Assembly: GCA_030407005.1 (NCBI GenBank)
Contig: JAUDYN010000001.1
Coordinates: 2,790,001-2,854,000 of the forward strand
DNA: 64,000 nucleotides
Direction: 5' to 3'
DNA from: Desarmillaria ectypa
Lineage: Eukaryota; Basidiomycota; Agaricomycetes; Agaricales; Physalacriaceae
The translations under genes were made by a program, and so were the position numbers. Below are positions 10,318 to 21,432 of this stretch, piece after piece; position 1 is the first letter of the stretch, and every line of letters begins with the position of its first letter. The notes under the pieces are model-generated. The model was not told the origin of the DNA and ran no database searches. It saw only the letters and a list, made by a program, of their open reading frames with translations.

Positions 10318-12812
10318 AATGAACTCTGACAACAAAGAACTATCACCCTCAGTACCACTATTGGCAGTGCTTTTCTACTCATCTTTTTTACTATGCTCAT
10401 ATTTCTGATGTGGAGAGAAGAAATCCATAACTATTTGTGACAACAATGGGTCCTATGACCATAGAGACCTCCTCCATTTCCTCTACATTATGTCCTCTCC
10501 TAAAGATCAGCCTCCACAAGAGTGGATCCCACAAGTCTGGCATCCTCTCAGAAGGAAGGCCTCTCCTACCACCATATCACATTCATTTTCCAATCCTTCA
10601 ATGAGTTTCCAATATGCCAGGAGACTAACCAACACACCCAGCACAGGCTGGAATGACCCTCCACCACTGAGGAATATGTGCAGGATCTACAGGTTAGGTT
10701 CCAGACTCTGAGCCACTCCCCTCCCCCATACACTCCCACTCTCCCAACTTGTATGAGGGTATGATACACAGACAATGCTGGGATGGGTGTACCCTATCCC
10801 AATCACCCATATGACCCCTGGGCCACCATCCAGAAATGTGAGCCCTGGCCAGATACTGGAAAGGATAGTGACTCCATGTTCTCTCTTCCCCTCATTGACA
10901 TCCCCAGCAACTCCCTGCCCCCAGCCACTCTCAGAAATGCTGATGACCCCCTCAATGCTGAGGGGCCCAACTTTGAGTGGCCTGAGCTCTCAAACACCAA
11001 CTGAGCTCTTCTCAGCCCTTTCCAAAGTGAAGCCTGGGAGCTTTGAAGAAGAGATGTTGAAGCCAGAACAGCCTGGCCAGGGATTTATCTAGACATGAAC
11101 AAATACCTGGCCCTTAACCAAGAAAAACTGATCTGAGAGCCAGGGGCTAGTGCCATTATACATGCCAGGATTTATGCAAACTGAAACAGAGAGATATACT
11201 CTCTATCTGCAGGGGACCAAGTACTAGGGCTACACCCTCAGACAGATGATGAGCAAAGGGAGCTGGAACACTCACTATAGATATTGGTAAGGAGAGAAGG
11301 AGACTGGCTAGACCTTGATAGGAGGGAGGCCAGATTTTGATAATTTCACCTATCACCTATAGTACTGGATTCTATGCAGGGCTGAAGTTATTCCAGCCCC
11401 AATATATGCCATACCCAAATTATTCCCCAGACACACTAGTATACCAACCCAGACCTCTTCCTGACTCTCCATCAACAAGCCAAATCTGATGATTGGACTT
11501 CTATCTCTAACAAAAAAGAAGTCTTTTATTCACAGGTGTAGGAGAAGATCCCAGATCTAGCTCAGGTCCCACAGAACCCTCACAACCAACTGTTGAAGAG
11601 CAGATGCAATTGGCCAAAGAACAACTGGCTCAGAAAGAACAATGGATAACAGAACTCCATCAAGAGCTAAAAGCAGCTGAGGCCACATGAAACCTCCATG
11701 CAGACTTCTGGCAACTCCTGAACAAAGAGAAGCAGCTGGAGCATGGAAGAAAGTGGGAAGTGCCAAAAAGACTGCCCTCTTAATCCAACAGATATTTGAT
11801 CCCATGTCTGCCCCTAAGATGGGCACCTCCAGACTCATACCCCAATTCTGTAGGAATTGCACCTGGTGAAGCTCCTTATTTAGACATCAAGCCCATCCTT
11901 GTCCAGCCTCCAAAACTATTTAAAAGGGATCATGATAATATTGAGTGATTTATAGATGACTGTATCACTTATTTCAAGGTGTTTCAGCACTATTTCCAGC
12001 TGCCATCACACCTCATCCTTTTTGCCACCTCTCACTTTGAAGGAGCAGCCAAGAATTGGTGGGTCTATAAATGACTTGAATACTGGGTGGTCGATGACTT
12101 TACCAGAGCCACCATGCATTTCTGATACTCCAGTTGGAAAGACTTTGTCAAACTGGTCATACAGCAATTCTGAGATCCTGTGATCAAGGAAATACATGAA
12201 AAACACATGTTTGACCTTCATATGGGGAACCAACTGGCAAGCCATTACTTCCAAAAGTTGGAAGAAGAGGCCAAATTGGCTGGATGACAGACTGATAAAA
12301 GCAAATGCAGCACCATAGTGAAGGCAGTGCAATTAGGAGTGCCTAGCTTCTATACCACCTTCATCTCAAACATGGGTGTCAACATCTCATGATCATATCC
12401 AGAGTGGAAGAAGCAAATTCTCTGAGTGTATGAAGAATGTCAATGCAAATGAGTCTTCAATCAGACCACTGGAGTTTCTCACAATAGTCAAAAGAAGGAT
12501 GGGCCATGATCCCAACAACACCCCAGCAGCAAACAACCTGCTGGGGCATCAAGTTTAATAGCCTCAAAGCCAATGACAAATGTGGGTCCCAAAAGAAATA
12601 TGGCTATAGGAAGATAGATGATATATAGCAGACAGGGATAGCTGATGGAAGTTGACCAATGAAAAGTGGAAGGTTGATGCTTCCAGTGCAATAACAAGGG
12701 CTATATGGCCAAGGACTGCCTGAAAAAGAAGGAATACCAGGATGTTCGATCAATGACAGTCACTAAAGAAGAGGAAAAGAGTGATGCCAAGATTGAGAAA
12801 GTAAAAGAGTAG
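10318..12812 (+). pseudogene. D1 first ORF and gag relic
   Basis: Decayed coding region. The first-ORF frame shows a membrane segment (TITLSTTIGSAFLLIFF, near 10,339-10,420) and, in the same frame, MNKYLALN near 11,095. The gag core reads FKRDHDNIE, HYFQLPSHLILFATSHFEG and WWVYK near 11,920-12,070. A CCHC knuckle near 12,675-12,715 has His changed to Tyr (CFQCNNKGYMAKDC). Gag ends at the TAG 12,810-12,812, at the conserved frameshift cassette. Many internal stops stand where relatives have Arg codons. Confidence 0.7.
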
Positions 12813-13501
12813 GTTGCTGAGGGCTCAATTCCTCTTGCATGACCAAAGCTCCAATTGGTGCATCTTCAGTTCCCACCAGTTGGTCTCATATACTATCAGT
12901 AGGACAATTGTTACATATGTATTTTTCAAATAATGACTTTGTTACCTCCCCAAATGCATCAAAAGAATTGAAAATAACAAACTGATATGATGCACTAACC
13001 AAGTGCAATGACACAATGATATGCACTGAGTTCCACACCTCTGACAAAGCATGGGATTTGCCAGGTGGTGCTGGCACCACAATATGGGCTATACCTGGGA
13101 CAGAGACAAGTTGATGGGATGCCTTTGGGCCTCTGAAGTCAAATGGCTCAGCACCCTCTAAGGGGTCAAGTCCTGCTTCACCAGAGTCTGTGGAGGATTT
13201 CTCAAGTGCCTATCAAGGCTAAATAATGCAGGAATCCCTCAATGATGCTGCAAGAGTGACTATTTTCTGAGTCACTGACCTAGAGTCCTGGACTGAATCA
13301 TCTGACTTGAAGGAAAAGAGGAAGACTAAATTATTGGCACTGATGGCTTGGATCAACCCTGCTGGCTCTGAGTGATTTTTCACTATAAGGACTGGTGCCT
13401 ACAGAGACAATAATTCAGCTTCCCAAACCCTATATTCAGAGGGCACTAATACCTGATTGGATGACAAGAAAGCCAAAGAACAGGCAGGATCCACTAGCAC
13501 C
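12813..13501 (+). pseudogene. D1 start of pol (gag-protease linker), truncated
   Basis: Low-complexity linker between gag and protease, alignable by eye with 52,770-53,450 of E7 in reverse (shared peptide-level traces such as KKAKEQAGSTST). It stops abruptly at 13,501 before the protease, where the next LTR begins. Confidence 0.55.
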
Positions 13502-13910
13502 TGTTAGACCCACATTCCATGTGATCTGCAGACATGTGCTATCCTTCAGGCTGTCTTGCATTCAGACAATCACCCTTAGGGAGCAGCTATAGTCTTCTGA
13601 TCTTGTTGTAAAGAGTATGTGGTATAGAAATTAACTTTAGTTAAAAGATAGGAAGCCTACAGTGCAAACTATGTGACTTATATACTAAACAGGGATCTAA
13701 ATATATAACCATAACTGTGAGGTGTCCATGCAAAAACAAAGAGAATGGTGAGGTTATTGTGCTAGTATGATGAGGTTATTGTGTGAGTATGGTGAGGATA
13801 TGATGCAATGTCACAATGGATGATGGATATTGGATGTTGATTGGTGGATAAGAGATGAGATAAGATGAGATAAAATAAGATAAGGGTGAAAAAATGGAAA
13901 AATCATAATA
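13502..13910 (-). repeat. D-family LTR, 3' LTR of the outermost minus-strand element
   Basis: 409 bp, TGTTAGACCC to TCATAATA on the plus strand, i.e. minus-oriented. It is followed by the polypurine tract (read on the minus strand as AACAAGGGGGTAA) and ~70 bp of pol 3' end. It is probably the 3' LTR of the element whose 5' part survives at 50,561-56,423. It contains repeated GATAAG boxes at 13,858-13,884. Confidence 0.75.
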
Positions 13911-13988
13911 TTACCCCCTTGTTAAAGCAGTTGTCATGACTGCTAAGGTTCTTCTTTGGGGGTGTCATATTATGCTGATGCTTGGATG
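13911..13988 (-). pseudogene. Polypurine tract and pol 3' tip of the D element
   Basis: TTACCCCCTTGTTAAAGCAG and the following bases match the pol 3' tip seen at 21,401, 30,670, 42,707 and 56,424. The piece ends at 13,988 where the plus-strand F LTR begins, so F inserted into the last codons of this pol. Confidence 0.7.
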
Positions 13989-14159
13989 TGTTATGATTTT
14001 TCCATTTTTCTTATCTTATTGCAATATCTTATCACTATTCTCACTCCACATCAATAAGCACCATCAATCTACTCACACTGCCATCATCATTCAACCATCA
14101 TGCCATGACAAACACATGTTTCACACATGACATATACACAGACAAATTCTATAATTAAA
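13989..14159 (+). repeat. F element 5' LTR, truncated
   Basis: Begins TGTTATGATTTTTCC and matches the F 3' LTR at 41,998-42,312 base by base through ATAATTAAA, then is cut by the E1 LTR at 14,160. The expected continuation (CCCCAGTTTTCC) is not found on the far side of E1. Confidence 0.75.
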
Positions 14160-14576
14160 TGTTATGGCCCTGTCTAACACATGACTTAGGATGTAAGCTG
14201 TATTCTCTGGGCTGTCTCATGTTTGGACAATCACCTGTTAATGAGATTGAGCTAGGTCTTTGGTGTAGTGCAGTAGAAGGTATATGAATGTAATTTAGTC
14301 AAAAGATAGAGTACAAAGGTGAAAACTACTCTGCTTATATACTGAAAATACAGTGTTTATTAATAGATGAAATGGTAAGGTTCATAAGGAAACCTTGAGG
14401 AAGTCAGGTGATTATGGTCCAATAGGAGCAAACAAGGGTGACAACCATGGTGAACTGGGGTGGTTGTTGGTGAAATACATTGATATGAAGTGAAGATAGT
14501 GTAAGATGAGAACTGATTAAATAGGATATGTCAATGATATGACTGGGTGAGATAAGATAATGGAAAAATTGTAACA
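14160..14576 (-). repeat. E1 3' LTR (417 bp)
   Basis: TGTTATGGCCC to AATTGTAACA. It is followed on the right by the pol 3' tip. CpG is almost absent. It contains TTTAGTCAAAAGATAGAG, the A-family version of the start-site/PBS partner. Confidence 0.85.
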
Positions 14577-14608
14577 TTACCTTCTTATTAAAGCAGTCAT
14601 CCTGACTG

Positions 14609-17600
14609 CTAGGATTCTTCTTCAGGGATTTCAAATTGTGATTCAATTTGACTGATCCAGTACTGATTAATCAGGTATTCCCATATGTCTTTGTCCAGGT
14701 TTATGATTCATTTTTGGTATCATCTTTGCATTGGGCAAGATATGTGACATCACTATTCTTGGAGTATTCATGGTCCAGTATCTTGACCACTACTTTGTCC
14801 TTGGTTATGATTTTAGTGTAGTATAAAGCTCAGTTAACATTAGCTTTGTATTCTGCAATCGCTTCTGTGGCATTGGTCATTTTAGTTTCCCAGACCCAAG
14901 AGTTGTGTTCTCTTGTCCATCCTTTCCATTTGATTAGATAGTCCATGACTTCTCTAGATGGTTGTCCTCATTTGTTACATACTTGGCAAGTGCATGAGTC
15001 CAGGATTTCTTTGATTTCATGTTCCTCTTGACTGTCGATGAGGTCTAGAGGGGGAGGCAGTGGTTGTTGTTGGTTAGGGAATGAGGGTGTGATGTAGGGA
15101 GTTAACAGTTTCTCATTGAATCAGGGGTGTATCTTTCAGTGGGGTGGCAGCTTTAGTTTGTATGCTGCTATGCTAGCTTTTTCAATAATCTCAAATGGTC
15201 CAGTTTGTTTGTCATCTAGTTTCTTCTTTGGTCATGAAAGATGAAGGTTGGCCATGTTGAGCCAGACCTTGTCACCAACTTCATACTCTCTTGATATCTG
15301 TTTTTGCTTGTCATATTGCACTTTCATTTGTGTTGCTGCTTTCTCCAATGTATCATGGACTTCCTTGTAGACTTTGACCATGGTTTCTGTGAATGTTACT
15401 GCTGTGGGGTTTGCAAAGCTGGTCTTTTGGATAAACTCAGGGATGAGTTGGGGATTTTGTCCATATAACATCATAAAGGGGCTTTTGCTGGTTGCTGAAT
15501 GAACTTGATTGTTGTGGGTGAATTCAGTGAGTGGCAACCATGCAACCCAATCAGTTTGATGGTGGTTGACAAAGATTCAGAGATATTTTTCAACTTTCTG
15601 ATTGACCTGCTCCATCTGTCCATCAGTCTGTGGATGATATGTGGTGGATGCATTTTGTATGATGTTCAGCATTTGGTAAAGTTTCTTTATGAAGGATGAT
15701 ATAAATTGAGGTCCTCTGTCTGAGATGACCACTTGTGGCATTCCATGTTTTGCATAAACATGGTTTCAGAGTATAAGGGCCCATCCTTCTGCAGATAGTT
15801 CTTCATGACATGGGATGAGGAGTATGTTCTTTGAAAAATGATCTATGATGACAAGTAAGGTGTCATAGCCTTCTGATTCTGGAAGACCAGTGACCATATC
15901 AACTGAGATATGAGTCCAGAGAGTATCCAGGATTGTATTTGGATGGAGAGGGACAGCCTTTGCATATGTGTCACTCTTTGTTCATTGGTATGTTTTGCAT
16001 CCCTTGATGTAGGTTTCAATGTCTTTTTTCATCTTTGGCCACCAATATTCTTGTAGGATGAGTTCTTTGGTTTTCATGATGCCTGGATGTCTAGCAGTAA
16101 TATGATTGTGGAATTGTGCTATAATTCCTCCATGGAGTGGCACATCTTGAGGAATATAGATGCATCCATCATACCATAACAGTTCATCTTTCTTGGTGAT
16201 TCTGCATTCATGGTTAAGGGATTTTTCAATTCCTTAGTCTCACTATTTCTTCTGTCTGGTTGCATCTTTGATACACGTTGTTTGTTCTTCAGTGGTGAGC
16301 AGTATTAATGCCTGGAAATGTTCAGGAGCAAGGACCACTATATCTTGGTTGTTCCCTTTTCCTTGGTCATGATCATCTCATTGGCTGAGTAAGTCAGCTT
16401 TTTTGTTGGTGACTCTGGCCTTGTGTTGAAGGGTGAAATGATATTTGGCCAGCTCGGTGATCCATCATGCTTGTCGTCAGTTCAACTTCTAGGGTTTTCA
16501 AAAGTATTGAAGATTTTGGTGATCCATCCAAATTTCAATAGTTTCCTTGGCACTCATGAGATAGTGGCACCATTCTTCCAAGGCTAGCATGATAGCCAGC
16601 AATTCTTTGTTGTAGATTTCATAATTGCATTCTGTGACCATCAATACTTTGGACATGAAGGCAACTGGCCTTCACTTGCTATTCTGTTCCTGGCTTAGTA
16701 TAGTGCTGATGGCTCCATCACTAGAATCTGCCTCTACTCAGAATTTCCTCTCATCTGAAGGAATCATTAGAACAATGTTTATAGTCATCAACTTCTTGAG
16801 TTGTGAAAATGCTTGTTCTTGATCTGGTCCTCAAGTCCAATCTGTCTTCCTGGTCAACTGAGTGAGGGGTCATATGATCTTGGAGTAATTGCATATGAAT
16901 TTTTAATAGAAATTGGTGAACCCTAAGAAAGACTGGAGTTCCTTCTTTTTTGTTGGGGTGGGCCACTCTGCTATTCCTGCTATTTTGACAGGATCCATGT
17001 GAATAGCATCCTCACTGATAATCACCCCAAGATATTTGGTTTCTAACACTTCAAACTCACATTTCTCAGCTTTGAGAAATAGCTTGTTTTCTTATAGTCA
17101 TTGAAGAACTTGTCGAACAATGATTTGATGTTCAGACAGGGACTTGGTAAAGATGAGAATATCATCAAGGTAGATGGTCACTTTTTCTCCAGATATGAGG
17201 TTCTTGAAGATGTTGTTCATCATCCATTAAAAGGTGGTGGGGGAATTGGTAAGGCCAAAGAACATAACCATAGGCTCAAAGAGTCCCTGGTTAGTTCTAA
17301 ACATGGCTTTTTCTTCATCTCCTTCTCAAATTCATACATTGTTGTATCCTCATTGGACATCCAGTTTGGAGAAATAATTTGCTCCATGTAACTTGTCAAT
17401 GAGTTCTGATATCAATGGTAGTGGATAACAATTTTTTATTATCATTTTATTCAGCTTTTGGTAATCCTGAATGGGGCATAATGAGCCATCCTTCTTTTTG
17501 ACAAAGAAGAAAGGAGATGCAAAAGGGGATTTGGAGGGACAAATACATCCAGAGTCAAGGTTTTTGTCCAGAAATTTGTTGAGTTGTTCTTGTTTGTTTC

Positions 17601-19658
17601 AATTGAGTGGATAGACTTTACAGTCTAGGGTGGATTTAGCATTGGGGGTCAGCTCAATGGCATCATCCCAGGGTTTTTGATCTGGTAATTCATTGAAGCT
17701 TTCTTTTGAGAACAAATCTCTAAAGCTCTGATACTAAGGAGGCATGAGCTCCTCAAATGTCTTCTTGGGTTTCTCTGCATTTGTGGCTGCTGCCAATTCA
17801 TTTGCATGGTATACTGCTCAGAGTATGATTTCTTCCTGCATATTTACTGTGAGAATAGTTTCTCCCTCCTCTAGTTCTTCATCCCACCTATCCTCTTCAT
17901 CTGAGTCAGGGAGGGTGAAATGATTATTGATACAATGATATTATCCAAATATCATTGATCCCATCTTCCAGTTAACCAGTGGATTGTGGCATTTAAGCCA
18001 GTCATGGCCCAAGTATACTGTTTTGGAGCCCAAGTCTGTGACTGCAAGATTGATTCATTTGATGTGATCTCCAATGGTCATTTGGAGTTTCACAAATTCA
18101 GTTACATCTCCTGCTTTGTTATGGGTTCCATTAGCATTGTAGATGAGTATTGGAGCAGCAGCTTTTCTGGTGTCCAACTGGTGTTGTTGGACATAGGTTC
18201 AGTTGATAGAGCTACCAGTGTAACCACTATCTAACAATGCATGGGTTGTCAATGTCTTTTTCCCCATACAGGGAGTGAATTGAATATCCATGAAGAAGTT
18301 CCATCTGGAACTTTTGATGCCTTGGATATATTGAATCAGTTTGTGAAGTTTATAGAGTTGTTCTCATGCCAAACTCTCTTCATTGTTTAAGCTCTGGATG
18401 AGCTCATTGGTAATTTCTCCAAGTCATTTGGGATGAACCCAAGTGGAGAGAACAGCCTTGGTGATTGCTGAGTTCTTGGTGGCACAAATAGCATGCAGAG
18501 TCCAATCAACTCTGAATAGCTTGTACCACACATGATTGGGTACCTCCATGACCAGTGGGATTTTGGGTGTTGGGATTCTGGCTTTGGACTGTTTTGCTTT
18601 TCATTATAGGAAAGCCATGTCATCTTCTTTGTTGGGTACTTTGATGATAGTAGTGATTCTACTGGGATGCCCCCTCTTTACCATCTGGGCACTAGCAGAT
18701 TCCTGTCCTACAGCTGTTGTGAGTGCTACTGGTGATGAGTGATAGGCAGTTGCACTCTGATCTTCAGGGATGTCAACTGGCAAAGTCAGCATTCATTCCA
18801 CATTGTCAGAGTTGGGATCTGCTGATATCAGCAGATCAACCAATACCTTCTTCTCTGAGTCAGGGAGCTTGCTACCATGTCTCTGGTTAGCACTTTCCTT
18901 GATGGAGCTAGACTAAGGTCTTGCCAGGCTCAGCCAAACTTTCAGATCTTTCGGATACCCCCTTTTTACTGCCTGGGCACCAGCAGCTTCCCTCTGTTCT
19001 TTGGCTTGAGTTGCTTTCAGAACTCAAACAACATTGGAAGGATGTCAGACTTGTCTTGATGCATCTGAGGTTCTGCTACTACCTATTCTGGCAGAGTACT
19101 CAGAGATGATACTAGATGTGAATATGGATGCCATCATTATGGTCAGTTCTGCCATCTGATTTCTCCTGACTGGACTGGTTAGCATGTGGCCTCAGCTCTG
19201 GCCTTGGTAGATGCTTGTTTTCTCCACTGATCCTGGCAAGGCTGGTGGACTTAGCTCCCTAAGCAGGGGTGCAGAGGTGTTTGGACTTCTGAGAGGTTCA
19301 AGGATGTCTCACCTACTTGCCCCTGTCTGTGGTTTTATCCATGTATTTGGTGAGCCTACTGAAGTAGACTCGGTGGACTTTGTGGCAGTGCTAGCACCAC
19401 CTGGCAAATCCTGCACCTCATTGGAGGCTCAGGATTCACTATAGATTACTGTGTCAGTTTCTTTCAGGAGTGTGACATACCTGTTTGTGTTTGACTCTTT
19501 GGTGTTCTTTGGCTTCAATGACTGTGACAAAGTTGTATATTTAAGTAGAGTATGTGAATGTCTGTGTTTATGATAATCAGTCTGACCTGCAGAAGCTGAG
19601 AACTCACCACTAGGAGATATGGTTGAGCAAGGGGAATCGAACTCTTGTTGACCTACTC
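14609..19658 (-). pseudogene. E1 pol relic: PR-RT-RNaseH-IN-chromodomain
   Basis: Every pol domain can be recognised in pieces: IN C-terminus and tether region near 15,000-15,540 (ANLHLS, NNQVHSATSKSPF), IN catalytic core near 15,700-16,000, RNase H near 16,450-16,750, RT near 16,900-17,600 and protease near 18,200. The frames are broken by many stops, mostly at positions where E4 has Arg or Trp codons. Stop at 14,609-14,611; upstream end at the frameshift cassette (19,628-19,660). Confidence 0.8.
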
Positions 19659-20656
19659 TTTTGTCTCCTTGATCTTGGTTGTAGGCAGCACCACTTCATT
19701 AGTGGGCCCTACTGACCTGACGTCCTTGAAGTCTTTTCTCCTAGGACAATCCTTTGCCAGATGACCTTTCTCATCACACCAGAACATCTTTCTTCTGCTC
19801 ATCATCGATCAATCTCCATGGGCTTACTCAATCCTCCATATATCATCCATCAACCAGTTCCAGCATTCCAGCTCACCCTCACATTAGCAGTCAGCTTTGG
19901 AACTGAGGAACTTGTTGCCCCAGTGGTGGCTTTGCTCCTGGGGTGTTGTTGCTGAGGGTTGGAGCAGGAGTCCTTCTTCTACCCATCCTGGGGCATCCTG
20001 GTGATCTGGTCAAAGACCCACTTTCTCTGGCATTCCTTGTACATTTGTGAGATCTGTTCTTTCTACTCTGGATACAAGCATGGAATGTTAATGCCCATAT
20101 TCGAGATAAAGGTTGTATAGGAGGATGGTACTCCTAGTCAGATGGCCTTTACTATGGCACTGCACTCATTTTTGTCAGTTCATTGGCCTGCCAATTTGGC
20201 TTTCTCTTCCAGCTTCTGGAAGTAATGGGAGGTGGGCTGTGTCCCTATCCAGAGATCAAACATCCATTTCTCATGGACTTCTTTAATCACAGGATCTCTG
20301 AATTGGTGAGAGACCATTTTGATGAAGTCATCCCAGGTGGGATATCAAAAGTGGGCAGCAGTGCTGTCATAGGCATCACTGACCCAGAATTCAGGTCTCT
20401 TGTAGACCCACCAGTCCTTGGTAGCCCCTTCGAAGTGCAAGGTCACGAATAATACCAGGTGTGATGGCACCTAGAAATAGTGTTAGAACACTTTGAAGTA
20501 GATGATGTAATCACCTACAAAGTATTTGATATTATCATAGTCCTCTCAGAATGGATTGGGGGCTTTTACAAGGATGAGTTTGATACCCAGGTATAAGGCA
20601 TCATCAGGCACATTCCTGATAGGATTGGGGATAGGATTGGGGGGTCCTCTTCTGGT
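19653..20656 (-). pseudogene. E1 gag relic, 5' part missing
   Basis: Knuckle region near 19,770-19,800 and capsid-like core near 20,170-20,560 (on the minus strand, phrases like ASHYFQKLEE and WWVYKR in decayed form). It stops at about 20,656 where R1 begins. Gag ends in the conserved TAG (19,653-19,655). Confidence 0.75.
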
Positions 20657-20978
20657 GATATGCCATCTACACATTCACATCTAGATTTTGCGATTTTGTA
20701 ACAATACTATTGCATATCTATCCTATACTAGTGATATATAGAGGACTATAGCTGAGGCTTAGAGCTGATAGTTAAAAGCAGTAAGCAACTAGTAGAGCCA
20801 GGACTTAGATGCAATGCTATTAGTGGGTTAAATCTACCAGCCGGCCAGACTAGTAACTCAAATGCTAGCAGGACTAAGTGGAATACAGCCACTAGCAAAT
20901 GAAGAATGCTACTAGCACACAAAACCCAGGAGCAGAGTACACAGATCTTGTGAAGTTCTGTCACTAGCAGCCCAGACT
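20657..20978 (-). repeat. R1 repeat copy 1, piece 1
   Basis: AT-rich, non-coding, many CTAGT motifs. It is the low-coordinate end of the unclassified R1 repeat, joined to E1 gag at about 20,656 and interrupted at 20,978 by E2. The exact end is uncertain by ~10 bp. Confidence 0.55.
20974..20978. repeat. E2 target-site duplication, left (AGACT)
   Basis: AGACT directly before the E2 3' LTR; the same five bases follow the 5' LTR at 29,582-29,586. Confidence 0.9.
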
Positions 20979-21400
20979 TGTTAGGTACTGCCTTGGGCAC
21001 GTGACTTGGGACATCAGCTGATCCCTCTGGGCTGTTACGTGTTCAAACAGTTACCCAATATGAGAGATAGAAGCTGATAGTCTTTGGTGTAGTGCGAGTA
21101 AGGAGTATATGATTTGAATTTAGTCAAGAGATAGAGTACAACTATGTAGTTTACTCTGTTTATATACTATTTCTATGGCGTTATATATAGATGAAATGCT
21201 AGAGTCTATGCATAAACAGTGTTGAAGTATGGTGGTCTGGGAGGATTATACAACCAATAGGGAGTGTCTGGGGTGACAGACGGTGAGAACAAGGGTAGTA
21301 ACCGGTGAGTAGCTGGATACGAGTCAGATTTGAAGATAGATTAGATGGATGAGTCATGAATATGACTCAGATAAGATAAGATAACGGAAAAATTGTAACA
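20979..21400 (-). repeat. E2 3' LTR (422 bp)
   Basis: TGTTAGGTACTG to AATTGTAACA. It contains an inverted pair TGAGTCA (21,350-21,356) and TGACTCA (21,363-21,369) followed by GATAAGATAAGATAA at the U3 end, a TATA box and the start-site sequence that pairs with the PBS. Confidence 0.95.
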
Positions 21401-21432
21401 TTACCCCCTTGTTAAAGCAGTCGTCCCAACTG

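Larger units (their letters stand above)
9890..13501 (+). mobile_element. D1: truncated Ty3/gypsy element, D family, plus strand
   Basis: 5' LTR, primer-binding site, first ORF, gag and the start of pol of a plus-strand element, cut at 13,501 where a minus-strand LTR of the same family starts. CpG is almost absent and the frames contain many TGA/TAG/TAA codons, so it is one of the oldest copies in the window. No 3' LTR of its own is present. Confidence 0.85.
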
